DNA of 36,716 nt, taken from contig JBELMB010000038.1 of assembly GCA_042088665.1 (NCBI GenBank), forward strand, positions 1 to 36,716, in the 5' to 3' direction. Positions 23,962 to 31,897 of this stretch are shown here, in pieces. Position 1 is the first letter of the stretch; each line of letters opens with the position of its first letter. Under the pieces are notes generated by a model. That model saw only the letters and a list, made by a program, of their open reading frames with translations, searched no databases and was not told the origin of the DNA. Made by a program: the position numbers and the translations under genes. The stretch comes from JBELMB01 sp042088665. GTDB lineage: Bacteria; Pseudomonadota; Alphaproteobacteria; Rhodobacterales; Rhodobacteraceae.

Positions 23962-25643
23962 TTGATCCCATCACGCTCGCGGTGCTGGCCGGCCGCATGG
24001 AGCAGATCGCCGACGAGATGGACGCCACGCTTTTCCGGGCCGCGTTCAACCCCATCATCGCGGAGGCCCATGACGCCAGCCACGGGCTGTATCATGCGGT
24101 GTCGGGTGACACTCTGGTGCAGGGCAAATCGGGCCTTCCGATCTTTGTCGGGGTCATGTCCTTTGCAGTCAAGGCCGTGATCGACAAGGCGGCAGAGGCC
24201 GGGGATCTGGCCGAGGGCGACATCTATATCTTCAACGATGCGCATATGGGCGGCACGCATCTGTCGGACATGCGGCTCGTGCGGCCCTACTACCGCGACG
24301 AAAAGCTGTTTTGCTATCTCGCCAGCGTCGGCCATTGGCATGACGTTGGCGGCGCAGTGCCGGGCAACTACAACCCCTCCGCGACGGAGGCCTTTCAGGA
24401 GGCCTTTATCCTGCCGCCGGTGAAACTCGCGCGCCGGGGCGAGATCCAGCAGGACATCATCGACATTCTGCTGCGCAACACCCGCTTGCCGCAAAGCGCA
24501 ATGGGCGATCTGAACGGCCAGCTCGGGGCCTTGGATCTGGGCGTGAAACGGCTGGACGAACTGCTTGACGAATACGGCGCCGAGACCGTGCACGAGGCGC
24601 TGGACGCCCTGCAGGACCGGGCGGAGCGGCTGATGCAGGCAGAGCTGACCGGTCTGCCGAACGGGCGCTGGGAGGCCGAGGATTTCCTCGACAACGACGG
24701 CATCACGGACACCGCACTGCCGATCCGCGTGGCCGTAGAGATCGACGAGGACCGCATGGTGCTGGATTTCACCGGCACCGCCCCGGCCACCGCAGGGCCG
24801 GTGAACATCGCCCTGCCCACCGCGGTCGCGACGGCCTATGTGGCGATCAAGCACATCTTTCTGGACCTGCCCGCCAATTCCGGCGTGATGCGGCCCATAG
24901 AGGTGCGCGTGCCGGACGGCTCGCTGCTGGCGGCAGAGTTTCCGGCCCCCGTGGGTGGCTACACCGAGACGATCCTGCGCATGATCGACGTGATCTTTTC
25001 GGCCTTTGCGCAGGCCGCGCCGGACCGTGTCGTGGCCAATGCCTATGGCACCATCAACGCTCTGTCGCTGGCGGGCAAGCGGGCCAATGGCGCGCGCTGG
25101 GTGATGTTCAGTTTCTTTGGCGGCGGGCATGGGGCCTGCAACGACGGCGATGGTTTGAACCACGGCAATGCGCCGATCTCGACCGCAACCATCCCGCCGA
25201 TGGAGATCCTCGAGGCCGCCTATCCGGTCATGTTCCGCAAATGGGCGCTGCGTCCGGACAGCGCCGGTCCCGGACAGCACCGCGGCGGTCTGGGCGCCAC
25301 CTACGAGATTGAACTGCTGGAAGAAAACGCCGAGGCCTTCCTGTTTGGCGAGCGCGGGCGCTTTGCGCCGCGCGGCGTGGCAGGGGGCGGTGAGGCTGCG
25401 ATGAACAGCTTTGCCTATGAACAGGACGACGACTGGGCCGTGCCGCCTCTGGCCTCAAAGATGCTGGGGATCAAGCTCAAGCGCGGACAGGCGGTGCGCC
25501 TCGATACACCCGGCGGGGGGGGCTATGGCCCTGCGAGTGCGCGCACACCGCAGGCCGTCGCGCGCGACGTGGCGCTCGGGTATCTCAGCGCCGATGACGC
25601 GACCGCAGCCTATGGCCCCGCCTGGCAGGAGATCCCCCAATGA
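23958..25643 (+). CDS. hydantoinase B / oxoprolinase family subunit
   Basis: 561 residues from ATG 23958-23960, overlapping the previous stop. HyuB-family motifs: DPITLAVLAGRMEQIADEMD at the start, DIYIFNDAHMGGTHLSDMRL near residues 90-110, GHWHDVGGAVPG, and GGGGYGPASAR near the C-terminus. With HyuA this family performs ATP-dependent opening of cyclic amides (5-oxoproline, N-methylhydantoin) or, in acetone and acetophenone carboxylases, ATP-dependent carboxylation. No third small carboxylase subunit is present. It is coupled to hyuA by a 4-bp overlap. Cytoplasmic. Confidence 0.94.
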   Translation: MIDPITLAVLAGRMEQIADEMDATLFRAAFNPIIAEAHDASHGLYHAVSGDTLVQGKSGLPIFVGVMSFAVKAVIDKAAEAGDLAEGDIYIFNDAHMGGTHLSDMRLVRPYYRDEKLFCYLASVGHWHDVGGAVPGNYNPSATEAFQEAFILPPVKLARRGEIQQDIIDILLRNTRLPQSAMGDLNGQLGALDLGVKRLDELLDEYGAETVHEALDALQDRAERLMQAELTGLPNGRWEAEDFLDNDGITDTALPIRVAVEIDEDRMVLDFTGTAPATAGPVNIALPTAVATAYVAIKHIFLDLPANSGVMRPIEVRVPDGSLLAAEFPAPVGGYTETILRMIDVIFSAFAQAAPDRVVANAYGTINALSLAGKRANGARWVMFSFFGGGHGACNDGDGLNHGNAPISTATIPPMEILEAAYPVMFRKWALRPDSAGPGQHRGGLGATYEIELLEENAEAFLFGERGRFAPRGVAGGGEAAMNSFAYEQDDDWAVPPLASKMLGIKLKRGQAVRLDTPGGGGYGPASARTPQAVARDVALGYLSADDATAAYGPAWQEIPQ

Positions 25644-27700
25644 GCAAGATGATCGGCGTCGACGTGGGCGGCACCTTTACGGATGTCTTCGTGCTGGACG
25701 AGGCACGCGGCACGGCCGAAGTGGCCAAGGTGCCGACCACCCGCCCCGACCAATCCGGTGGCTTTCTGGGCGGCATCCGCGCCCGGGTCGCGGACCTTGG
25801 GTCGGTTTCGGTGATCGTGCACGGCACCACGGCGGGCACCAATGCCCTGTTGGAACGCAAGGGCGCGAAGGTCGGCGTGATCACCACCGAAGGGCTGGGC
25901 GACATCCTCGAGATGCGCCGCCGCGACCGCCCCCACACCTGGGGTCTGCGGGGTGACTTTGACCCCGTCGTGCCGCGCAACCTCCGCATCGAAGTGCCGG
26001 AGCGCACGCTGGCAGATGGCACGATCCGCACGCCGGTCGACATCGCCGCCGTCGAGGCCGCCGCGCGCCACTTGCTGGACAAGGGCTGCGCCGCCGTCGC
26101 CGTGCTGTTCGCCAATGCCTATGCCAATCCCGGGAACGAGACGCGCGCGGTCAGCGCCGTGCGCGCGCTCTGGCCCAATCCGCATGTCTCGTCCTCAGCA
26201 GAGATCCTGCCGGAAATCCGCGAGTTCGAACGCTTCAGCACCACGGCGCTGAACGCCTATCTGCAACCAGAAGTGTCCGGCTATATCGACAGGCTGGATC
26301 AGGCGCTCAGCGCTGACGGATTTGCCGGGGAATTCATGATCGTGCAGTCGAACGGCGGTGTCATGGGCACCCAGACCGCCTGCGCGCGCCCGGTGCGCAC
26401 GGCGCTTTCGGGCCCGGCCGCAGGCGTGATCGCCGCTGGTCATATCGCGCAGACGGCGGGGTTCGAGAACGTGATCACCGGCGACATGGGCGGCACATCG
26501 TTTGACGTGGCGCTGATCGCGGGCGGGCAAAGCATGCTTTCGCCGCAGACCTCCATCGATTTCGGCATGGTGGTGCGCACGCCCATGATCGAGATCACGA
26601 CCATCGGTGCCGGTGGTGGCTCCATCGCTTGGGTCGACAAGGGGGGGCTGTTGAACATCGGGCCCGAAAGTGCCGGCTCCAGCCCCGGTCCAGTGGCCTA
26701 TGGGCAGGGCAACACGCGCCCCACGGTGACCGATGCCAACGTGGTTCTGGGTCGCATCGATCCGGACAACCCCATCGGCGGCAAGCTGGACCGGCTGGAT
26801 GTCGAGGCCGCCGGCGCCGCGATCGATACCCATGTGGGCACGCCGCTGGGCCTTGACCGGATGCAGGCCGCCGAAGCCATCCTGCGCGTCGCCAACAGCC
26901 GCATGGCCGGAGCGATCCGTCTGGTCAGCATTGAACGCGGGTTCGACCCAAAGCGGTTTGCCTTCATGCCATTTGGCGGTGGTGGTGCCTTGCACAGCGG
27001 CGCCATGCTCAAGGAAGTGGGCATCGGGCAGGCCATCGTGCCGCGCTTTCCCGGTGTGACCAGCGCCATGGGCTGCGTGATCGCCGACATGCGGCAGGAT
27101 TTTGTCCAGACCATCAACGCCCTGACCGCGACGCTGGACCTGCTGGCCGTGCAGCAGATCATGCAATGCCACGTGGACGAAGGAAAGGCGCTGCTGGAAG
27201 CCGCCAAAAGCCGGTTCGAGCGCACCGATGTTCTGTTCGAACTGGACATGGCCTATGTCGGGCAGACGCATACCGTGGCTGTGCCGCTGGTGATCCGCAT
27301 CGACGATGAGGGACAGGTCGTTGCCCCCACGCTGGAGGAGATCGACGCCGCCTTTGACGCCGCCTATCAGGCCACCTACGGACGCCTGCTGAAGAACGGC
27401 ACGCGGCGGGTGATGAACCTGCGCACCGCGGTCATCGGCAAGCGGCCCAAATTCGACCTCACAACGCTCGCCCCCGTGGGTGGCAACATTGCCGACGCGC
27501 GGCAGGGCGCGCGCGCCGTGCATTTTGACGACCAATGGCATGACACGGCGATCTATGACCGGCTCGCCCTGCCTGTCGGCGCGCGGATCGCCGGACCCGC
27601 GATCCTTGTGCAACCGGACACCACCGTGCTGATCGACCCGGATCTGCAGGGCGAGGTGGATGCCTTTGGCAATACGATCATCACCCGGAAGGAGAGCTGA
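25640..27700 (+). CDS. hydantoinase A / oxoprolinase family subunit
   Basis: 686 residues, the ATP-binding partner of HyuB. MIGVDVGGTFTDVFVLDE at the N-terminus is the first phosphate loop of the actin-like fold, and GDMGGTSFDVALIAGG near residue 285 the second. The FMPFGGGGALHSGAMLKEVG segment is also typical. The C-terminal part contains AIYDRLALPVGARIAGPAI and DTTVLIDP, usual in HyuA. The start overlaps hyuB (ATGA). Substrate specificity cannot be read from the sequence. A ring-opening role for a cyclic imide or lactam is my preferred idea, with carboxylation as an alternative. Confidence 0.94.
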   Translation: MSKMIGVDVGGTFTDVFVLDEARGTAEVAKVPTTRPDQSGGFLGGIRARVADLGSVSVIVHGTTAGTNALLERKGAKVGVITTEGLGDILEMRRRDRPHTWGLRGDFDPVVPRNLRIEVPERTLADGTIRTPVDIAAVEAAARHLLDKGCAAVAVLFANAYANPGNETRAVSAVRALWPNPHVSSSAEILPEIREFERFSTTALNAYLQPEVSGYIDRLDQALSADGFAGEFMIVQSNGGVMGTQTACARPVRTALSGPAAGVIAAGHIAQTAGFENVITGDMGGTSFDVALIAGGQSMLSPQTSIDFGMVVRTPMIEITTIGAGGGSIAWVDKGGLLNIGPESAGSSPGPVAYGQGNTRPTVTDANVVLGRIDPDNPIGGKLDRLDVEAAGAAIDTHVGTPLGLDRMQAAEAILRVANSRMAGAIRLVSIERGFDPKRFAFMPFGGGGALHSGAMLKEVGIGQAIVPRFPGVTSAMGCVIADMRQDFVQTINALTATLDLLAVQQIMQCHVDEGKALLEAAKSRFERTDVLFELDMAYVGQTHTVAVPLVIRIDDEGQVVAPTLEEIDAAFDAAYQATYGRLLKNGTRRVMNLRTAVIGKRPKFDLTTLAPVGGNIADARQGARAVHFDDQWHDTAIYDRLALPVGARIAGPAILVQPDTTVLIDPDLQGEVDAFGNTIITRKES

Positions 27701-27701
27701 C

Positions 27702-28307
27702 ATGGCGACGCCGCTCGACCCAAAGCGCACGGCGCTGCTGACCATCGACCTGCAAAACGACTTTCTCCACCCGGAGGGGGCCTATGGCCGCGCGAACCAG
27801 GGCGCCGAGGCCATCGCCGCCCTGCCCGCCCGCATCCGGCCATTGGTCGACGCGCTGCGGGCCCGCGGCGGAACCTACATCAGCGCGCAATTCACGCTGG
27901 TGCCCGGCCCCGGCGGCGCGCCGCTGATCGCCCCGCACCTGAAGGCCCTGCGCCCCTTCCTTGGCACCGGCGATTTCGCCCCGGGCGCTTGGGGGCACGG
28001 CCTTGTGGATGCGCTGGCCCCGGCGGACTACACCGTTGAAAAGGTGGCCTATTCTGCACTTTATCAAACCCGTCTGGAGTACATCCTGCGGGCGCTTGAA
28101 ATCGACACGCTGATCGTGGGCGGCATCGTGACGAACGGCGGCGTCGCCAGCACCGTCCGCGACGCGCACCTGCGCAACATCCATACGGTGCTGCTGTCCG
28201 ATGGCTGCGCGGCCTTCAAGGATGATGTGCACGCGGCGACGCTGGTCTCACTTGGGTCTGTCACGCCGATCATGACCTGCGCCGAGATGCTGGAGACGCT
28301 GACGTGA
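27702..28307 (+). CDS. isochorismatase-fold hydrolase lacking the catalytic Cys
   Basis: 201 residues, starting 1 nt after the hyuA stop. The fold is that of cysteine hydrolases/isochorismatases: D16 in TIDLQNDF, K114 in VEKVAYSALY, and a cis-peptide/nucleophile motif. However the usual TNVCV motif reads TNGGV (residues 144-148), so the nucleophile Cys is Gly147 (codon GGC at 28140-28142). Amidases such as nicotinamidase, N-carbamoylsarcosine hydrolase and maleamate hydrolase need that Cys; isochorismatases EntB and PhzD do not have it and cleave a vinyl ether. So an amidase role is unlikely by the standard mechanism; a vinyl-ether/enol hydrolase or binding role is possible. Confidence 0.85.
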   Translation: MATPLDPKRTALLTIDLQNDFLHPEGAYGRANQGAEAIAALPARIRPLVDALRARGGTYISAQFTLVPGPGGAPLIAPHLKALRPFLGTGDFAPGAWGHGLVDALAPADYTVEKVAYSALYQTRLEYILRALEIDTLIVGGIVTNGGVASTVRDAHLRNIHTVLLSDGCAAFKDDVHAATLVSLGSVTPIMTCAEMLETLT

Positions 28308-29191
28308 GCCCGAACAGCGACCCGATTTCCAGTCTGAGAACCAGACTGGCGCGCGCCGAGATCCTCTTGGCTCCCGGGGTCTATGACGGCCTGACGGCGG
28401 CGCTCGCGGCTGAGGCGGGGTTTGAAGCGCTCTACCTCAGCGGTGCCGCCGTGGCCTATACGCGCCTTGGCCGCCCCGATATCGGGCTGACGTCGGTCAC
28501 GGAAATGGCGGAGACGATGGGCCTTGTGCGGGACCGCGTGGATCTGCCGGTGATCATCGATGCCGACACGGGCTTTGGCAACGCGCTGAACGCGCAACGC
28601 ACCATGCGGCTGTATGAACGCGCCGGGGCCAGCGCCCTGCAGATCGAAGACCAGACCTTTCCGAAACGCTGCGGGCACCTTGGTGACAAATCGCTGATCC
28701 CTCTTGCCGAGATGTCTGGCAAGATCGCCGCCATGGCCGACGCCCGCGCCTCTGATGAGACGCTGATCGTGGCGCGCACCGACGCCATCGCCGTCGAGGG
28801 GATCGCGGCCGCGATGACCCGGGCCGAGGCCTATGTGGCGGCGGGTGCCGACGTATTGTTCATCGAGGCGCCCCGCTCTGGCGCGGAATTGCAAAGCATC
28901 GCCAAGCAATTCGCGGGCCGCATCCCGTTGTTGGCGAATATGGTCGAGGGCGGCGCCACGCCGATCCAGTCGGCTGGCGATCTTGAGGCGCTCGGCTTTG
29001 ACATCGTGATCTTTCCCGGTGGCATCGTGCGCGCCCTCGCCCGCACGGCGGAGGCCTACTACAGCAGTCTCAAGACCCATGGATCCAACCAGCCTTTCGC
29101 CGACCACATGCATGATTTCAGAGGGTTGAACGAAAAGATCGGGACCGAGGCGATGCTCGCCGCCGGCAAACGGTACGAAGATGGCGGATAA
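28304..29191 (+). CDS. isocitrate lyase / PEP mutase superfamily C-C lyase
   Basis: 295 residues from a GTG start overlapping the previous stop (GTGA). DADTGFGNALNAQRT (from D86) carries the metal-binding Asp residues, IEDQTFPKRCGH (E115, then K121-H125) the catalytic Cys123 loop. The KRCGH loop marks true lyases (2-methylisocitrate lyase, 2,3-dimethylmalate lyase, oxaloacetate hydrolase) as opposed to phosphonate mutases. It is too short for AceA isocitrate lyase. It would cleave a 2-hydroxy-dicarboxylate to pyruvate or glyoxylate plus a carboxylate. It fits directly after a LeuCD-type hydratase. Substrate uncertain. Confidence 0.9.
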   Translation: MSPNSDPISSLRTRLARAEILLAPGVYDGLTAALAAEAGFEALYLSGAAVAYTRLGRPDIGLTSVTEMAETMGLVRDRVDLPVIIDADTGFGNALNAQRTMRLYERAGASALQIEDQTFPKRCGHLGDKSLIPLAEMSGKIAAMADARASDETLIVARTDAIAVEGIAAAMTRAEAYVAAGADVLFIEAPRSGAELQSIAKQFAGRIPLLANMVEGGATPIQSAGDLEALGFDIVIFPGGIVRALARTAEAYYSSLKTHGSNQPFADHMHDFRGLNEKIGTEAMLAAGKRYEDGG

Positions 29192-30572
29192 TCCCCGCGT
29201 CGCTCCCGCACCGCCCAGCTATGACATCGAGGTGCCGATCCTGATCATCGGCAGCGGCGCTTGCGGCATGATCGCGGCCCTCGCAGCCCATGACGAGGGC
29301 GGTGACGTGCTGGTGATCGAAGCGGACGCCGTGCCATCGGGGTCAACCGCGCTGTCTGCCGGGTTGATTCCCGCGCCGGGCACCCGGGCGCAGGCCGCCG
29401 CGGGCATCGCCGACAGCCCGGAGCAGTTCGCGCGCGACATTCAGGCCAAGGCCAAGGGCGAAAGCCCGCAGATGCTGGTGGATCTGATGGCGCGTGGGGC
29501 GGGACCGGCGCTGGACTGGCTCTCGGCCCGACACGCGCTGCCCTTCACGGTGGTCACGAACTTCGACTATCCCGGCCACAGCGCGCGGCGCATGCACGGT
29601 CTGCCAACCCGCGCCGGGCGCGAATTGGTCGACCGTCTGCGCGCCACCTGCGAGGTGGAAAACATCGACATCATCGGCAATCGCCGCGCCGTGACCCTGT
29701 TCACGTCTGATGGTCAGGTCACAGGCGCTGGCGTCACGGGGCCGGACGGGGATGAAACGATCGGCTGCAAGGCATTGATCCTTGCCTGCAACGGCTATGG
29801 CGGCAATCCGCAGATGGTGCGCCAGCACATGCCCGATATCGCCGAGGCACTGTGGTTCGGCCACAGCGGCAATACCGGCGACGCGGTTGCATGGGGCGAA
29901 GCGCTTGGCGCGCAGACGCGGCATCTGTCCGCCTATCAGGGGCACGGCAACGTCGCCCACCCCCACGGCATCCTGATCACATGGGCCGTGATCACTGAAG
30001 GCGGGATCCAGGTGAACCTGGAAGGCAACCGCTTTTGGGACGAAAGTCAGGGCTATTCAGAAGCTGCGCGCGCCGTGATGCGCCAGCCAGAGGGCAAGGC
30101 CTGGACGATCTTTGACACGCGCATCGCGCAGGTGGCGCGACAGTTTCAGGACTTCAAGGATGCAGAGGCGCAGGGCGCCTTGAAGGTCGCCCCGGACATC
30201 GCCACGCTGGCACAAGAGACCGGCCTGCCTCGGGCTGCCCTTGCCGATACTCTGGCCGCGCTCCCCGCCCCCGGCACGGATGCATTTGGGCGCCGTTTCG
30301 ACGGCGCAGCGCTCACGCCGCCTTACGTCGCGGTCAAGGTCACAGGCGCGCTGTTTCACACACAAGGCGGCCTCGACGTGGACGAGAGCGCGCGGGTGAA
30401 ACGCGCCGATGGCGGTGTTTGGAACAGCCTGTTTGCAGCCGGAGGTGCGGCAGTGGGCGTCTCGGGCAAAGGCGACAGCGGGTATCTCTCGGGCAACGGT
30501 CTGTTGTCGGCGGTCGTTCTGGGCCGGATTGCGGGGCAGTCAGCCGCGCGCTCCGTGCGCCGCACCCCCTGA
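29181..30572 (+). CDS. FAD-dependent dehydrogenase (fumarate reductase flavoprotein family)
   Basis: 463 residues. The FAD-binding motif GSGACG is at 24-29 (PILIIGSGACGMIAALAAH), with EADAVPSGSTALSAG following; the C-terminal VSGKGDSGYLSGNGLLSAVVLGRIAG closes the FAD site. The middle (about 220-370) corresponds to the capping domain. It belongs with fumarate reductase/KstD/tricarballylate dehydrogenase (TcuA)-type enzymes that interconvert C-C and C=C next to a carboxylate. No signal peptide, haem motif or FMN-attachment site is seen, so it is cytoplasmic. The start overlaps the lyase gene by 11 bp. In the locus it would make the alkene acid hydrated by the LeuCD-like enzyme. Confidence 0.88.
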   Translation: MADNPRVAPAPPSYDIEVPILIIGSGACGMIAALAAHDEGGDVLVIEADAVPSGSTALSAGLIPAPGTRAQAAAGIADSPEQFARDIQAKAKGESPQMLVDLMARGAGPALDWLSARHALPFTVVTNFDYPGHSARRMHGLPTRAGRELVDRLRATCEVENIDIIGNRRAVTLFTSDGQVTGAGVTGPDGDETIGCKALILACNGYGGNPQMVRQHMPDIAEALWFGHSGNTGDAVAWGEALGAQTRHLSAYQGHGNVAHPHGILITWAVITEGGIQVNLEGNRFWDESQGYSEAARAVMRQPEGKAWTIFDTRIAQVARQFQDFKDAEAQGALKVAPDIATLAQETGLPRAALADTLAALPAPGTDAFGRRFDGAALTPPYVAVKVTGALFHTQGGLDVDESARVKRADGGVWNSLFAAGGAAVGVSGKGDSGYLSGNGLLSAVVLGRIAGQSAARSVRRTP

Positions 30573-30885
30573 GGGCAAAGAGGAAAGCGTCGCAGATCCG
30601 GCAGAACTGTGGCTGGAGTGCGGCGCTTGCCCTTGCTGCTCGGGTGCGATCTGAACATTCCACACCGGACGCCATGACTATTTCCTGAATGGAAACTGTA
30701 AAAACAGCCGGATCCGTGCCCCTTTGTTTGCAAAAACGTCCAACCCCTTGGAAACGTGACACGAAATCAAAACCGCCTTTTGTTTCCAACCTCGGATCAC
30801 TGTGTTCACGGCCCGGAAGCTGGCAGATGCCAGAGGGGCGTGGCTAGGCTTTGCAATCATTTGAGCATCAAAGGTCAGCCCAATC
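30573..30885. other. intergenic region before 203-residue protein
   Basis: About 310 bp, less GC-rich than its surroundings around 30670-30790. It has an inverted repeat TTGGAAAC (30748-30755) / GTTTCCAA (30782-30789) and a short CTGGCA-ga-TGCCAG palindrome near 30820-30840. These could be part of the promoter of the next gene. No coding frame is convincing. Confidence 0.45.
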
Positions 30886-31497
30886 ATGAGCACCCGAATT
30901 GACGGCCCTGCAACTCCGGGCGACCAGTCCCCGCATGAGACCGATGACCAAAAGGCTTTCGCAGAGGCCCTCGCCCAGACTGCCCAGCCGTCGGAGACCG
31001 CATCGCCCAGCCAGACGCAGAACCACCTTGCGGACAAGACAGAAAGCGATGATGAGGCGGGCCCGGGACCCAATGGAAAGGGCCGCGGCAATGCTTTTGG
31101 ACACGACAAGGACGACGAGGGCCTGTCGTCCGAAAGCATGTTGACCATGACCCTGACGATGATGGAAAAGGCCCTCGACAACATCGACACCCCGCTCGAA
31201 CATCTGGCGTCGGAACGCGCCGCCTCGCACGGGATTCTCAGCGGCAACGACGGGCAGTCGCTGCTGTTCGGAACCGACGGCCGGACCGACACTGCTGCGG
31301 TGCTGCGCGCCAGCTATGTTTTGCTGGACCTGATCGACAATATCGACCCATCCGAGATGGACGGCAACACGGAGCGGCTGATCCTGGGACAGTGGTCCGG
31401 CAGTCATGCGGTCGGAGAGCTGAGCGGCGGCTCGCAGGACACCCCGTCCGAGGCGCCCGGCTCAGCAGATCCCGCAGCGCGCGGCCTGAACCGCTAG
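30886..31497 (+). CDS. acidic protein of unknown function
   Basis: 203 residues. Residues 1-85 are polar and probably disordered (rich in Gln, Ser, Asp, Pro, Gly; e.g. TAQPSETASPSQTQN and GPNGKGRGNAFGHDKDDE). The middle, about 85-175, looks folded and helical (SMLTMTLTMMEKALDNIDTPLEHL; VLRASYVLLDLIDNIDPSEM). The C-terminus is again Ser/Gly/Pro-rich. No signal peptide or membrane span; I do not recognise a family. The start ATG 30886-30888 has a weak AAAGGT site upstream. A terminator-like hairpin lies 34 bp after the stop, which supports a single-gene unit separate from the catabolic arm. Confidence 0.6.
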   Translation: MSTRIDGPATPGDQSPHETDDQKAFAEALAQTAQPSETASPSQTQNHLADKTESDDEAGPGPNGKGRGNAFGHDKDDEGLSSESMLTMTLTMMEKALDNIDTPLEHLASERAASHGILSGNDGQSLLFGTDGRTDTAAVLRASYVLLDLIDNIDPSEMDGNTERLILGQWSGSHAVGELSGGSQDTPSEAPGSADPAARGLNR

Positions 31498-31531
31498 ATC
31501 CAAGGGCCAAGCCCCCCCTTGACGGCATCAA

Positions 31532-31555
31532 GCCCCCGGTGGTTTCACCGGGGGC
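31532..31555 (+). terminator. terminator-like hairpin after 203-residue protein gene
   Basis: GCCCCCGGTG-gttt-CACCGGGGGC is a perfect 10-bp stem with a 4-nt loop, located 34 bp after the stop at 31497. A T-run is poor downstream (ctggctgttc), so termination strength is uncertain. It could serve the convergent coxM transcript as well. Confidence 0.65.
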
Positions 31556-31694
31556 CTGGCTGTTCGGGTTGGTTTTCTGGCTGGTGGTCTGGCTTGTCTT
31601 GGTGCCGGCCAGGGTGTTCTGGCCGGCGGTGTTTGTGGCAGGCGGTATATCGGACCATGTTTCGGGGCCCATTGCTCGCCCGACCCCGGGCTCA

Positions 31695-31850
31695 GCTTCA
31701 CGCCAGATCCAGGGCCCTGCTTCACGCCAGATCCAGGGCCCTGCTTCACGCCAGATCCAGGGCCAGACCCAGAGCCCAGCTTCGCTCCAGACCCCGGGCC
31801 CAGCTTCGCTCCAGACCCCGGGCCCAGCTTCGCTCCAGACCCAGGGCCCG
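31695..31850. repeat. 24-bp tandem repeat array, two related blocks of three
   Basis: Block A: three units at 31695-31718, 31719-31742 and 31743-31766, each beginning gcttcacgccagatccaggg. Block B: three units at 31779-31802, 31803-31826 and 31827-31850, each beginning gcttcgctccagaccc. A 12-bp half unit (31767-31778) separates them. The two unit types are related, suggesting one array that diverged by block duplication. Confidence 0.9.
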
Positions 31851-31897
31851 TCTCAGGCCGTATCCCGGGCGCATCCTCGCGCCGGTGAGCGCCGTTT

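Larger units (their letters stand above)
31498..31897. other. convergent intergenic region
   Basis: 400 bp between the 203-residue protein gene (plus) and coxM (minus). It contains the terminator-like hairpin at 31532-31555 and a 24-bp repeat array at 31695-31850. Open frames running through the array are repeat artefacts. Confidence 0.6.

Noticed and set aside
27702..28307. Maleamate or N-carbamoylsarcosine amidohydrolase
   Set aside because: Attractive beside HyuAB, but the catalytic Cys is Gly, so I do not name it an amidase.
28304..29191. Glyoxylate-cycle isocitrate lyase (AceA)
   Set aside because: Too short at 295 residues and lacks the AceA insertions; belongs to the shorter lyase group.
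31695..31850. Possible CRISPR array
   Set aside because: Units are directly adjacent with no unique spacers, and there are no cas genes; it is a simple tandem repeat.
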